DNA of 64,000 nucleotides from Euptelea pleiosperma (lineage: Eukaryota > Streptophyta > Magnoliopsida > Ranunculales > Eupteleaceae): contig CM068548.1 of assembly GCA_035048495.1 (NCBI GenBank), forward strand, positions 9,227,464 through 9,291,463. The letters are read 5' to 3'. Below the pieces are notes generated by a model. That model did no database searches. It was given only the letters and a program-made list of their open reading frames with translations, and was not told the DNA's origin. Numbering within the stretch: the first letter of the stretch is position 1; each line of letters begins with the position of its first letter. This document shows, piece after piece, positions 1 to 10,600 of the stretch. Made by a program: the position numbers and the translations under genes.

Positions 1-23
1 ACATGAAAAGGTAGTGTTGCTAC

Positions 24-1482
24 CTCAGAGCTAAATTCTGCCAGAACTGATATGGCCTGAGATAAGAGCTCAGGCTTGTCAATGGGAACAAGCAACTCAT
101 ATATGGTTTCATCAGCTGATGTTGAAGCATTCTGACAAGCACCAAACTCTGCCCCAATGCTTTCCAGAAACTTAACAATATCATGATTCGTATATTTCGT
201 AGTGGCACTAAAAGCAAGATGCTCGACTATGTGAGCAACTCCACGTTCATCCTCCTCTTCCACAACTGAGCTGCCATGAAACCGAATGAACTGGCTCACT
301 TAATAAACTAACTGACCAATAATGTGTACCGCAAAATGTAAATTAATAGCGAGTAGAAGAATACTCATAAACATTTGATTTTTCATTTCTTAATTAAATA
401 CAATTCATTGACGACTTCCACTTAACTGCAATCACCTCGAGATATACTATGATTAACATAACATAGAGGAAAAATATATTTCGAGGCAATGCATTGTAAG
501 GATGGTTGCCTTTTTTATTCTTCGACTGGACGCCATTTTCAAGGCAATGGTAAACTGTCCAGCCATGGACGAGCAACTAGTTAGCCCATGCTTCCTAATT
601 ATCTCTTCTTCCTTTGACAGACGCGAATGCACATCTCCACTCGCATTACTACCTACACATGCTTTCTTATAATTTCTATTCGATCAAGTGTAGTAGAGAA
701 AATCATCAATCCAGGTATTCTGAATTCGACCCACTGAACACCTGTATTGTCAGTGAATTTAATTTACCAACCCCCATCAATTAAGGCTCAATTCCTCTGT
801 TGCTGAATTTTACTAAGAAAAGAAAATCAACTAGAACAGTAGAACCACATTCATAAACCCATGAAACAGCATTTCCAATATTCTAAGCACGAATTCTTCA
901 CAACCCAGTCAAGAAAGACAGGACGAAACAGAAATATGAGATGAAATTAAGCACATGTCGACATTAATTGAGGAAGTTAGTTCATTCAACGCGTAATTTG
1001 ACCAAAACCAATCAATGAACAGTCGCTAAAAAAAATCATATAAGATCAAAGAAACGTCAAATGCAACCAAATTCCTCCATCTCAGCAGCAAATTTATCAT
1101 AGCACCGAAAACCGAAAACGAAGCAACAAGGCAACAAATACCCACCAAAGAAATCTAAATGAACTACCATGAAAACCAAATAGCACCAATTGATTCACTG
1201 AACGATAATTTTAATAAACCAAACAGCATAAGGAATCAATTAATTACAGAGAAGAAACTGTGGAAACACTGACCCGACTTTTACTGCAAGCGCGAGAGCC
1301 GCTCGCATTTTGGGCTTAGAATTGGATCGTACGTAGTAGTGGAGGCCATTTTCGAGCCTACCGTAGTCTACTCCAACTGGGTTTTCTTCAAGAACATCGT
1401 CCATGGCAACATTTAAGAGCTTCAGAGACCCGAAGCCGTGTTTTTGTGCTATCTTTGCTGTCTGTGCAGGAAACAAATCCAT
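24..1482 (-). CDS. M16 (insulinase-family) zinc protease, plant PQQL-like, 5' part only
   Basis: First two exons of a gene that continues beyond the left edge. Exon 1 is 1274-1482 and exon 2 is 24-270; bases 1-23 are the start of intron 2. The donor GG|GTCAGT and acceptor GCAG|CT join in frame to read KVGSVVEEEDERG. Exon 2 carries the M16 zinc site HIVEH (HxxEH, residues about 83-87) followed by LAFSAT and then an SIGAEFGA stretch, as in the catalytic N-terminal half of family M16 metalloproteases. From memory, the closest plant relative is the Arabidopsis protein encoded at At5g56730. The family cleaves peptides; the exact substrate and compartment of this member are not visible here. The start codon is the first ATG of the ORF and follows a GA-rich leader (complement of about 1484-1515). 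The zinc ligands are present, so the gene looks functional as far as seen. A G-box MITE begins about 120 bp upstream of the ATG. Confidence 0.9.
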
Positions 1483-1599
1483 GACTATCTCTCTCCCTCC
1501 CTCTCTCTCAACTCGAAACGCAATTTAAAAGAAAAAAAAAGAACAAAAGAACATCTGAACTAACGGTTAGTTTTCTTTGCTTTTACATCTTTGTGCCGT

Positions 1600-1897
1600 C
1601 GACGGTATGAACCACGTGGCATATTCTTAGAGATTTCTGACTGTATGGATGTTTGGCCCAATCTAGATGTACGTACAGACCAAAAATTAGCCTGGTTAGT
1701 GATTCTAACCGATAGATTGGAGTCGTTTTCATGGGTTGATTTTAACCGTGGAATTTGAGCATTATGGACCATTTTCCGGGTACAAAGATCCAAAGGTTTG
1801 AAATCACTAATCAGGCTGATTTTTGGTTTGTAGGTCTACTTAGGGATTGTCCAAAGACTCCAAACATCCATATACTGTCAGTGTCCTATAAGAGAGT
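1600..1897. mobile_element. G-box foldback MITE, degenerate copy
   Basis: Left arm with CCACGTGG near 1612, then the family core (CATGGGTTGATTTTAACCGTGG) and a right arm ending in a damaged CCTATAAGAGAGTG. The arms are reverse complements around the core. It lies directly upstream of the M16 protease start codon, and CACGTG is at 1613-1618. Confidence 0.7.
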
Positions 1898-1911
1898 GAA
1901 AGATGAGGGAG

Positions 1912-2199
1912 CACAATATGAGCCACGTGTCACACTCTTAGAGGACTCTGACCGTATGGATGTTTTGCCAATCCCTAGGTGGACCTACAAACCAAAAATC
2001 ATCAAATTTTGAGGCGTTGGATTGGAATCATGTTCATGGGCTGATTTTAACAGTGGGAATTTGAGCATTATTGACCATTATTTGAAGTACAAAGATCCAA
2101 AGGTTTGAAATCACTAATCAAGCTGATTTTTGGTTTGTAGGTGCACCTAGGGATTGGAAAAATCCATACAGTCAAAGAGTGCCACGTGGCTCATATTGC
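1912..2199. mobile_element. G-box foldback MITE, near-complete copy
   Basis: Starts CACAATATGAGCCACGTG and ends CCACGTGGCTCATATTGCG, so the two ends are inverted repeats; the arms pair for most of the length. It abuts the preceding copy, and a further terminal fragment (GTGCCACGTGGCTCATAGTG) follows at about 2249-2315. No clean target-site duplication is visible. Confidence 0.75.
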
Positions 2200-2649
2200 G
2201 CCGTCATCAACCTTGATGACAGGCACTGTCACAAAGTTTTACTCCTACTAGAGTGTGCCACGTGGCTCATAGTGTGATCGGTCAGTAACTTTGCTGACCG
2301 ATGCCGGTCAACAAAGCTCTACTTATTCTTTTGTACATGTGGCATGGGATCATTGGGCAAATGATCACCGCTTCAAAAATCGCGCCGCTTCAAAAAAAAT
2401 CTCCCTATAAATATATTAAATTGTATTTAGCCTTTTGATCCGCGACGACTCTCTGGTCAAGTTCCTAGTTAGCAATTCAGAATGCTGCAAAAACATGGAA
2501 ACAGGTGCAATTCGTTATAAAAAAGACATCTTTTTGTCTTATAAAATGATTTTTCATGTTCAAAATTAAATAATCCATAAAAGTTCGTGAATTATTTATC
2601 ATGTTAAAAACGTGGGATAGTTGTGTTTCAAACCTTTGAATAGGACTAG

Positions 2650-3810
2650 AGTTGGCAATGGATCAGATCGAACCCGAGATCCGATCCGAAAATATAGGTC
2701 CGGAACTTTATTTTTCATTATTGGATTGGTACTGGATCCACCTTGTTCGTATCCGATATATACCCGATATCTATAATGTATATAGATATATATTTAACGG
2801 AAAATTTTTTAAACGAAAACTAAATTTAATGTATTTACAAAAATAAAAATAACTTTTGAAAATTTCTAAAAAAAATAACTAAACGCTCTTTAAAAAAACG
2901 TCTTTGAAAGAGCGTTTATGCCAAACAAATGCTTTTTTAAAGAAGCATTAAATGTGGTTTTCAAGTTGAACGGTAAAAATCGAGGGTCCATAATTCTTCA
3001 ACTTCTAAACCAGTCTCGGAATGATTTGGTTTTTTGTGAGGATGATCTCCTCACCATAGAGATCATCCTCACCAAAAATCAGCCATTGATTCATCTATGT
3101 GGGTACGCCAAAATGGGTGTACCAACGTGGATGCAATAAGAGCCACGTGGCACTCTTAGAATACTCTAACTGTATGAATGTTTTTTCAATCCATATATGG
3201 ACCTACAAACAAAAAATCAGCTTGATTTGTGATTTCAAACCTTTGGATCTTTGGTCAATAATGCTCAAATTTCGCACGGTTAAAATCTAACCCATGATCC
3301 AATGCCTAGAAATCACTAATCAAACTGGTTTTTGGTTTGTAGGTCCACTTAATGATTGGCCAAACATCCATACGGTCAGAGTTCTCTAAGAGTGTTCCAC
3401 GTGGCTCTTATTGTGCCCTATCATCAGCCTTGATGACAGGCCTGTCATCAAAGTTTTATTCGGCATTGACAGTATGGATGTTTTACCATCTGTCAGAGAG
3501 AAACGCTCTTTGAAATAGCGTTTATGCCTAACAAATTCTCTTTAAAGAGCATTTGTCAGGAATAAAAACTCTTGAAAGAACATTTAGTTATTTTTTTTGA
3601 AAATTTTCAAAAGTTATTTATAAATACATTAAAATTAATTTTCGTTTAAGTTTTTTTTCATATATTTAATTGCATAAAGTTATTATATATATATATGTGC
3701 CTAATATATACATATGGGGTTGGATCAAACCGGACCCGAAACCGATTTGATCATATCTAAACGGTTTCTGAACTGAATTTTATTGATCTGATCGGGCCCC
3801 CCCCCCCTTT
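2650..3810. repeat. Large imperfect palindrome with nested G-box MITE
   Basis: The left arm (about 2650-2940) and right arm (about 3490-3800) are imperfect inverted repeats. Both hold CCGGAC/GATCCGAT-type ends, AT-rich stretches, a block reading AAACGAAAA then AAATTTAATG (complement on the other side), TAACTAAACGCTCTTT, and short hairpins of the type AAACGCTCTTTGAAA. The centre holds a hairpin with arms GAGGATGATCTC / GAGATCATCCTC (3038-3070) and a G-box MITE at 3136-3415. A C-run of about 11 bases lies at 3797-3807. Confidence 0.6.
3136..3415. mobile_element. G-box foldback MITE copy
   Basis: Left end AAGAGCCACGTGGCACTCTTAG and right end CTAAGAGTGTTCCACGTGGC are inverted repeats around the family core. 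It sits in the centre of the larger palindrome. Confidence 0.7.
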
Positions 3811-3840
3811 GTAATTAAGCCCATTCATTAGACAATTAGA

Positions 3841-4168
3841 CAACTAGAGCAGAGAAGCAGCAGCATCAGAAACTACATCCTCCTTGGGCACATTAACTAA
3901 CCATGCTGGAAAGGATGTGTCCCATATAGAATGGGAATCTAGAGTTTTTACCTTTGAGGCAATCATGTCAACGATCCTATTACTGTTCCTCGGTACAAAA
4001 CAAAACCCAACCAAATTAAACTTTTTACAAGTAAACAAAATATCAGCCAAGAGAACTGAGGATACACAACTGAAATCAGAAGATTTTTTCTATAATTGCT
4101 TAATAACCACCAATGCATCTGATTCCACCACAAAATCTCCCACGTTCATAGTCGCTTTAAACAATTAA
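3841..4168 (-). pseudogene. LINE ORF2 RNase H (RVT_3) relic
   Basis: On the minus strand the translation shows VVESDALVVIKQL, a stop codon, then LADILFTCKKFNLVGFCFVP and RNSNRIVDMIA. This is the pattern of the RNase H-like C-terminal domain of plant L1-type LINE polyproteins, with the acidic ESD and the terminal RxxNxxVDxxA block. An internal stop and the lack of upstream RT sequence mark it as a dead fragment. Assignment rests on motif recognition only. Confidence 0.65.
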
Positions 4169-4214
4169 AAATGTGTACTTGGAAGTTAGGTCAGATAAGC
4201 TTTAAGCACCTTCA

Positions 4215-4580
4215 TATGAGAAATTTTTTGAAGCGGTGGATTTGAAGCAACTAGGCAGTGACCAATCACATGGCACCACAATTTCCTTATGCTTTTGTAC
4301 AAACCAAGAAATGCTTTTTGAACAGCAGATTGTGGCACCATGTGATTGACTACTGCTTCGCCACTTCAAAAATTACAATCTGATATTGCTTTTGTACAAA
4401 CCCAAAAATACTTTTTGAACAGTAGATTGTGGCGCCATGGCGCCATGTGATTGACTACTGCTTCGCTGTTTCAAAAATTACAATCTGATGTTGCTTTTGT
4501 ACAAACCCAAAAATGCTTTTTAAACAATAGATTGTGGCGCCATGTGATTGGCCACAGCTTCGCTGCTTCAAAAATCCACT
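4215..4580. repeat. Foldback element with three tandem ~100-bp units
   Basis: Units start at about 4288, 4385 and 4491, each beginning TGCTTTTGTACAAACC and ending near TTACAATCTGATAT. The middle unit has an extra 9-bp duplication (GGCGCCATG repeated). The outer ends are inverted: TTTTGAAGCGGTGGATTT on the left and AAAATCCAC preceded by GCTTCGCTGCTTC on the right. Similar GAAGCGGCGATC ends recur near 2370, 33185 and 62830. Confidence 0.55.
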
Positions 4581-4599
4581 ACTTAAAAAATACGAAAAA

Positions 4600-5350
4600 T
4601 TTCTAAAAGGAAAATAAATTTTATTCTATTTACAAAAATAAAAATAAATTATTGACATTCCCAAAAAAAGTAACTAAACGCCCTTTGAAAGGGCATTCCT
4701 CCCTGACAGATATAAATGGTGGAAAGACTGATTGTTTCCCAGACAAAAAACTGAAAAGGCTGACAAACGCCCTTTTAAAATGGCGTTTGCTCATAGATGA
4801 GTAAAACTTTTGTCCCGATATGAGCCACATGGCACACTCTTATCGGACATGACCGTATGGATGTTTGGCAAATCAATAGATGGACCTACACACTAAAAAA
4901 AAACATGATTAGTGGTTTATAAGAGTTGGATTGAAGTTATTTTCATGGGTTGATTTTAATCGTAAGAATTTGAGCATTATTTGAGTATAAAAAGATCTGT
5001 AAGTTACTAATCAGGCTGATTTTTGGACTGCAGGTCCATCAAGGGATTGATCAAACATCCATATGGTCAGCGTCCACTAAGAGTGTGCCACGTGGCTCGT
5101 ATTAGGACAAAAGTTTTAGTATGGGAAATGCCCTTTTAAAGGGCGTTTGTCAGCCTTTTCAGCTCCGTTACTTTTGTCAGGCAGGAGAAACATCGAAACA
5201 GTCAATCTTTTCACCTTTTTATTTATGTCAAGGAGAAACGCCCTCTAAAAGGGCATTTAGTTACTTTTTTTGGGTTTGTCAGAAATTTATTTTTGTTTTT
5301 GTAAATAGATTAAAGTTTTTTTTCATTTTAAAAATTTTCCGTAAAAAATA
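4600..5350. repeat. Composite palindrome (AAACGCCCTTT family) around a G-box MITE
   Basis: The left arm (4600-4798) and right arm (5121-5350) are inverted repeats that include TAACTAAACGCCC, GAAAGGGCATT, a CTTTTCAG/GGCTGACAAACG segment and an AT-rich end. A complete G-box MITE fills the centre, so either the MITE inserted at the symmetry centre or both belong to one larger composite. Confidence 0.6.
4799..5120. mobile_element. G-box foldback MITE with outer GAGTAAAACTT end
   Basis: Starts GAGTAAAACTTTTGTCC and ends GGACAAAAGTTTTAGT. The inner ends are ATATGAGCCACATGG and CCACGTGGCTCGTAT. No matching 9-bp flanks were found; the right terminus is mutated (AGT for CTC). Confidence 0.75.
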
Positions 5351-5416
5351 TTCTCCTTTCATACAAGTGCTATTTGATAAACACTTGAGCTTTTTAAACG
5401 GTATCACGGATTGAGA

Positions 5417-5740
5417 GCATTACCATTTTTTCCGTTATAATGGATTGTAACGCACAGGAACAAAAACAAAATAACAGAAAATAAAACAGATCTAAAATTC
5501 AAAATTTCAGTAAAATTTATAACTGAATATAATGGGAAATAACAAAAAAAATAACGGAAAACAACAGGTATTTTTCAAAACAATTTTTCTTCAGAAAATA
5601 ACGGTCGTTATTTTCACAAAAAATGGCTGTTATAATGAAAATAACGGCCATTATTTTCTAAACATTAAAATGGCATGTAATGTAACGGGAGAGATCCGTT
5701 TCCATTATAACGGCCGTTTTTCAAACCATGCAAACCACCT
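5417..5740. repeat. CCGTTATAACGG-type foldback repeat
   Basis: AT-rich stretch with repeated CGTTATAA / TTATAACGG words in both orientations and ends of the GCATTACCATTTTTTCCG type. Same family as the repeats at 33500-33720, 57063-57396 and 58570-58800. The boundaries are approximate. Confidence 0.4.
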
Positions 5741-5799
5741 CTTAATTATACATTTTTTGGGTTTTTAATTAGCACCCTTTGTTCCATGGTTTTAAAAAA

Positions 5800-5955
5800 A
5801 ATGTCATTATAGCAGTAACGCCCATCCACACGTGCAGGGTAAAACCAGGGGTGGCCCAAGGGGGAGTCGAACTCAGGACCTCCCCCTTACACATTGAAAA
5901 GACTGATATACCAGATGAATGGTGACATGATCCCAACTGAACCATCTTATCTATA
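5800..5955 (-). repeat. Possible tRNA-derived SINE fragment
   Basis: On the minus strand the segment contains GAGTTCGACTCCC, a good match to the pol III B box GGTTCGANTCC, preceded by GGGGGAGGTCCT. A convincing A box was not found, so a retrotransposon or tRNA-pseudogene fragment is equally possible. Confidence 0.3.
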
Positions 5956-6122
5956 GGTTTCTTTGGAATGCTTACACCTTAGAAAATATAATGTGATTAG
6001 ATTGGATGGCTATGATTATCCGATCACCCGGCGCAATTTAACATAATTGCGGAATATTTTCTAGCCAAAAGTTTTACGTACAATATTCCGATCTTCGGCA
6101 CATTTATAATGTGATCAAGAGC

Positions 6123-6332
6123 ATTATCTGTCAACATCTTTTGTACCATCAAATAACCCTAATTTCGTTGTTTGAAAAGACCCGAGTTCGATTTCGAGCC
6201 TGTGATTCAAAATTTGCCTTCGCTTCGATTATCTGTCAAAATCTTTCGTACCATCAAATAACCCTAATTGCATTGTTTAATAAGACCCGAGTTCGATTTC
6301 GAGCCTGTGATTCAAAATTTGCCTTCGCGGGG
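6123..6332 (+). repeat. Tandem duplication of a 105-bp unit
   Basis: Two adjacent copies (6123-6227 and 6228-6332) start ATTATCTGTCAA and share CATCAAATAACCCTAATT and CCCGAGTTCGATTTCGAGCC. They differ at only a few positions. No gene is recognisable; the open frame across them is a by-product of the repeat. Confidence 0.75.
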
Positions 6333-7068
6333 TATGATTCAATTCGAGGATCGGATTTGCTAATGTTGCAAGATCAATTCAATAGGTTCGTGATGATCGT
6401 GAACTCGTTTGATTAACCTTGCGAATCGCATTCCCTTATTAAAAGGTGTTTCTTAGCATAATTGCAAATCAGGCGGCTAATAGCGACCGATCGTTTTATC
6501 TTATCGGGTTTTACTTAATTAGGCATATTACAGCTCGTGAACTTTAGAATTTATTCTCTAATCTTATTTTTTGAATTCAAAATTTCAATTTGCTTGACTT
6601 GTGAGAATTGGCGAATCTATCCACAATTTATTTTGTGCCAAAATTCTAAAGTCGCCCACTTATGTAACAGATTATTCTCCACACGCCCATGTGGACGAAT
6701 CAATTCACGCGAAAAGTGCCCTTTCATGTAGATTAGGTTTTTTTTGTTTTTTTAAAAACCGAAACGGACTGATGGGTTCGACGAAGATTAACCAAGATTT
6801 CTAAAACTTGTCTAGACCGTTTTGAACCGTAACGTTTAAAAAAAAACGGCTGTTTGGGTTTTTCTTGTGACCAAACCGGCGAAAATGTTACAACATAACC
6901 TTTAATTTTATTTTATTTCCATAGTTTTTGAATATCTATTAAATTTCTTATTTTTAAACTTATTCTGATAGACAAACCAAAACCGACCGGATTAAATAGT
7001 GGTCCGACCAATTCACAAAATTTCGGTTCACTAACGGTTCGGTTTTAAAACAATAGATGGGTAATCCA
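6333..7068. other. Gene-free AT-rich stretch
   Basis: No coding signal. The part around 6760-7050 has GAAACGG/CCGAAAC-type words (AAAACCGAAACGG, GGTTCGGTTTT) resembling the ends of a diverged low-copy MITE, but the termini could not be fixed. Confidence 0.3.
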
Positions 7069-7454
7069 GAGTAAAGTTTTGCTCATGCATGATCAGGAAC
7101 GTTCATATGAGCCACGTGGAACAATCTTATAGACAGCCGACCTTACCGATTTTTTTGTATCATCGTAGGTGGACCTACAGACCAAAAATCAGCCTGAATA
7201 GTGAGTTCTAACCGTTTGGATTTGAGTATTTTCAATGGTTGATTTTGATTTTTAACCGTCGGATTCGAGCATCATTTGGGGTACTCACATCCAACGGATA
7301 GGGCTCACCAATCACGCTATTTTTGGTTTGTAGGTCAAGCTTCTAAGGATGAGCCAAACCTCCGTACAGTCGTTGGCTTCGAGTATGCCACGTGGCTCAT
7401 GTGAAACTTCGTGATCGTCCGTGAGCAAAGGCGTTCGTCAGCAAAACTGGACTC
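7069..7454. mobile_element. G-box foldback MITE upstream of the DUF3531-like gene
   Basis: Left end GAGTAAAGTTTTGCTC, right end GCAAAACTGGACTC; inner arms carry GAGCCACGTGG (CACGTG 7113-7118) and CCACGTGGCTC (CACGTG 7389-7394). The right end lies about 150 bp before the start codon at 7608. No exact TSD is visible. Confidence 0.75.
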
Positions 7455-7607
7455 GGATAATAGTGTGCTTTCTCTTTTACCAGGCAGGCGCAGGTTAACG
7501 AAGCAGGAGGACATGAGCTTTTCATAAGAGGGTTTTCATAGAACACAACGAACCAGCGTTGCTAAAAGACGCCGTTCCGTCCAAACCTACAACCTCTCCC
7601 AAAGAGA

Positions 7608-10600
7608 ATGCTTATCCTACGCCCCTGCGCCCCGCTACTTCAATGTCCGAAGCTTATGTGCTGCAACTTTTCCCGCCAAACCAACTTCTTTAGGTCATTT
7701 CCACCGATTTCTGTTACTCTTTTGAGTTCTATTCGACCCAAAACATGTCTCTTAGTTGCTAAAGAAAATCAAGGCGAACAGAGTAGAACCCAGAAATTGC
7801 AGAAAGAAATTGAAGAAGAAGATGACGACGACGATGATGAAGAGTTTTCATCTGAGACTAATTTCAGAAGAAGAGAAGAAGGGAAAGATTATGATCGAGA
7901 CCCAGAATTCGCCGAAATTCTCGGTAGTTGTTTCGATGACCCGGAGAAGGCACAGGCCCGAGTAAGCAACCCCAATTACTTTTTCCTTTTTTTCTTTACT
8001 TGAATTTTCGTGGTTTTATTTATTTTGTGGATTTTCATTTTCCTCATTTTTTCGTGAATATTTTAATGGGTTTTTCTTATTTTTCTGAATAGGTTTGTTC
8101 AGACCCAACTGGGCCATTACAGTATTATTTTTTTTGTTAGTTTCATGGTGTTTTTTTTCCCTTTTTTTGTGTGTTTTTTGATATTTTTTTCCTTATAAAA
8201 ATTCAAGCTTTTGGCCTGTTCTTATTTTCTGATTAAGTTTTTATGATGGAATATTTTGTTAGGTGGAGGAGAGAATAAGGAAGAAAAGGAGCAAAATACT
8301 CCAAGCTAAAACTGGTTCTGCAATTCCCATGAAAGTAACATTCAACAAGTAAGTTCAGATTCATATGCGCCGCCGTCGCGTGTGCGATGTACATATCCAA
8401 GTGCGTTCTTTACGATCGACATCATTGCCACATAAAACATAGGCACAATAAAGATATACTACAAAATTATGTATGCATTTACATTCCTAAACAGTATCCT
8501 CTTTTACGCTACAATGTGTGTGAAATGAAATCCAAGAGAGAGTCACCTGGCTGGTATTGATTCTGTCTTTTTGCAACCAATTCTACATTCCAACTTTTTG
8601 CGAAAGATATTTGGACAGAATGATGCACGTCTTGATAGTGTTTTAAAGAATTTTGTCTAGCTATTAGAATCAATGGGCTTTCCAATGGGGTTGTGTCATT
8701 TGCCGTCATTCCCATTCGCGGCCATGATGGCAACACCAAGCATATGAGCTGCCATGAGAGATTCAGTGCATGACAAGCTCATCTTGTTCACACTCTGATC
8801 ATGTTGATGATTTAGTATTTCAACAGTTATGGAGCTTGATGGGGGAAGGGCAAAAGATAAATTGGGAACATTTAAAAGACAAACTTTGTTGGTGGACGTG
8901 ATGCTCCAAGCCTCCAATGGACTAACTGCAATCCATAAGTCAGTCTAAAAAGTTGGGGAACACATTCACCAATATAGAAGAATCACTCAACTCTCTCTTA
9001 AGAGGAATCACTCAATTCCCCGAGAAGAATCCCTTAACTTTTTTAAGAGAAATAAGTCAACTCTTGAGAAAAACAGCATTAGGCTGTGATTCTCAATGCA
9101 AAAGTGATGATCTCATTAGGTTCTAGGTGCTGCCATTATGAGACCATAATGGGCCAAAAACAGAGTCCATATTGGGCTTTACGAGTCAAACTTGGAAACC
9201 ACCCCATGCAACTAATGTTTGGAAACCCACCAAACGTGACTGTATAACGCTGATACAGTCTATTTGTGTCACTGTCCGACACAAATATGAGGTCTCTGAC
9301 ACAGTGCTTTGAAGAATCCTTATGTTGCACGAACTCTTCTAAAAGGGTAAAGTACCCGTGTTAGAGTCCGACAGGATACGGATTCTGATGCTGCACTTCC
9401 AAATTCTGTTCTATTTTTTTCTTTCCTTGCAAGATACTAACTAACATTTGCCATAGGCTATGAGTTCTATCTTTTAAGATTGAAGTTTTCTATGAAAAAA
9501 ATATAACATTAAGGTTCTGTATGGTGATCAACAAAAAGTTTTACAGAAAATGGATTTGTTTGTTAGAAAGTGTTGATACAGAAAAAGTTTTATCACTAGG
9601 CTCTGTATGGTGTTCAACAAAAAGTATTTGTATGTTAGAAAGTGTTGATAGAGAAAAAGTTTTCCGAGTTATATGCAAAATACATTTCTAGAAAACTTAA
9701 TCAGTGCAACCATGCAGAGCCTTATATGCATAAATCATTTCTAGAAATCTTATTCAGGGTAATCATACAGAACCTAAGTATATGTATTCATTTGTCTTAA
9801 ATATATGATTCAAATTATAAGACATCATATCATTAAATATAATAAAACAGTTACTTTGTGTCATTTGTGTCACATAAAGGTCTACTGCAGTCTACTAATC
9901 CTATTTCTTAAGGTGCACCAAGTTGGACAACCCACACCCGTGTCAGACTCTTGACACCCGTACCTGTATCAATGCAACATAGAAGAATCAAAACGCAAAC
10001 ATGTCCATACACATGTATTATAATCTGATACAGCACGTCTGCTTGGGAGGTTAGGGTTACTTTCTTTTCTTTGTATGGAATTTCTTGGTTTCCTCCAAGA
10101 GAAATAGGCGAAATCCTCACGTTCTGGCCAAGCGGTTTACTAAGTGTGAGGGGGAATATTCTTTGGAATTTGGTGCCATTTGCTCTGGTTGGGGATATGG
10201 AAAGAATGGAATAGGTGAATCTTTGAAGACTGCTCTAGATCTTTGCCAGAGTTATGCAAGTACATCAGGCGGTCTCTAATTGATTGTGCATCTTCGTTGA
10301 ACGAATTCAGGGATGTTACATTAGTTGATTTTGTTTGTAAATAGAAGGATCTTATTTCTTCGGCTAGCCGATCCTATTCCTATTGGCTCGCCTTTTAGTT
10401 TTTTAAGCTTTCTCCGTTCTGTATCCTGGGATTGCTTGTCCCTTTTGGTAATCCTCTTTTTCATTTATGAATCACTTTTGTTATCGATCAAAATAATAAT
10501 AATCATAATCATATCTGTCTCCAAGTTTACTATAGTCATACAAAACCCCATGCTACCTTGTGCCTAAAATCCAGCATTTGTGAGGCAAGAGACAATAGCA

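Noticed and set aside
1755..2012. Plus-strand frames within G-box MITEs (also 3099-3290, 37212-37490, 55698-55985, 63172-63393)
   Set aside because: They translate the repeat arms; similar peptides recur wherever the MITE occurs, and none is conserved beyond the arm.
5800..5955. Functional tRNA gene
   Set aside because: Only a B-box-like motif is present; no cloverleaf or A box could be drawn.
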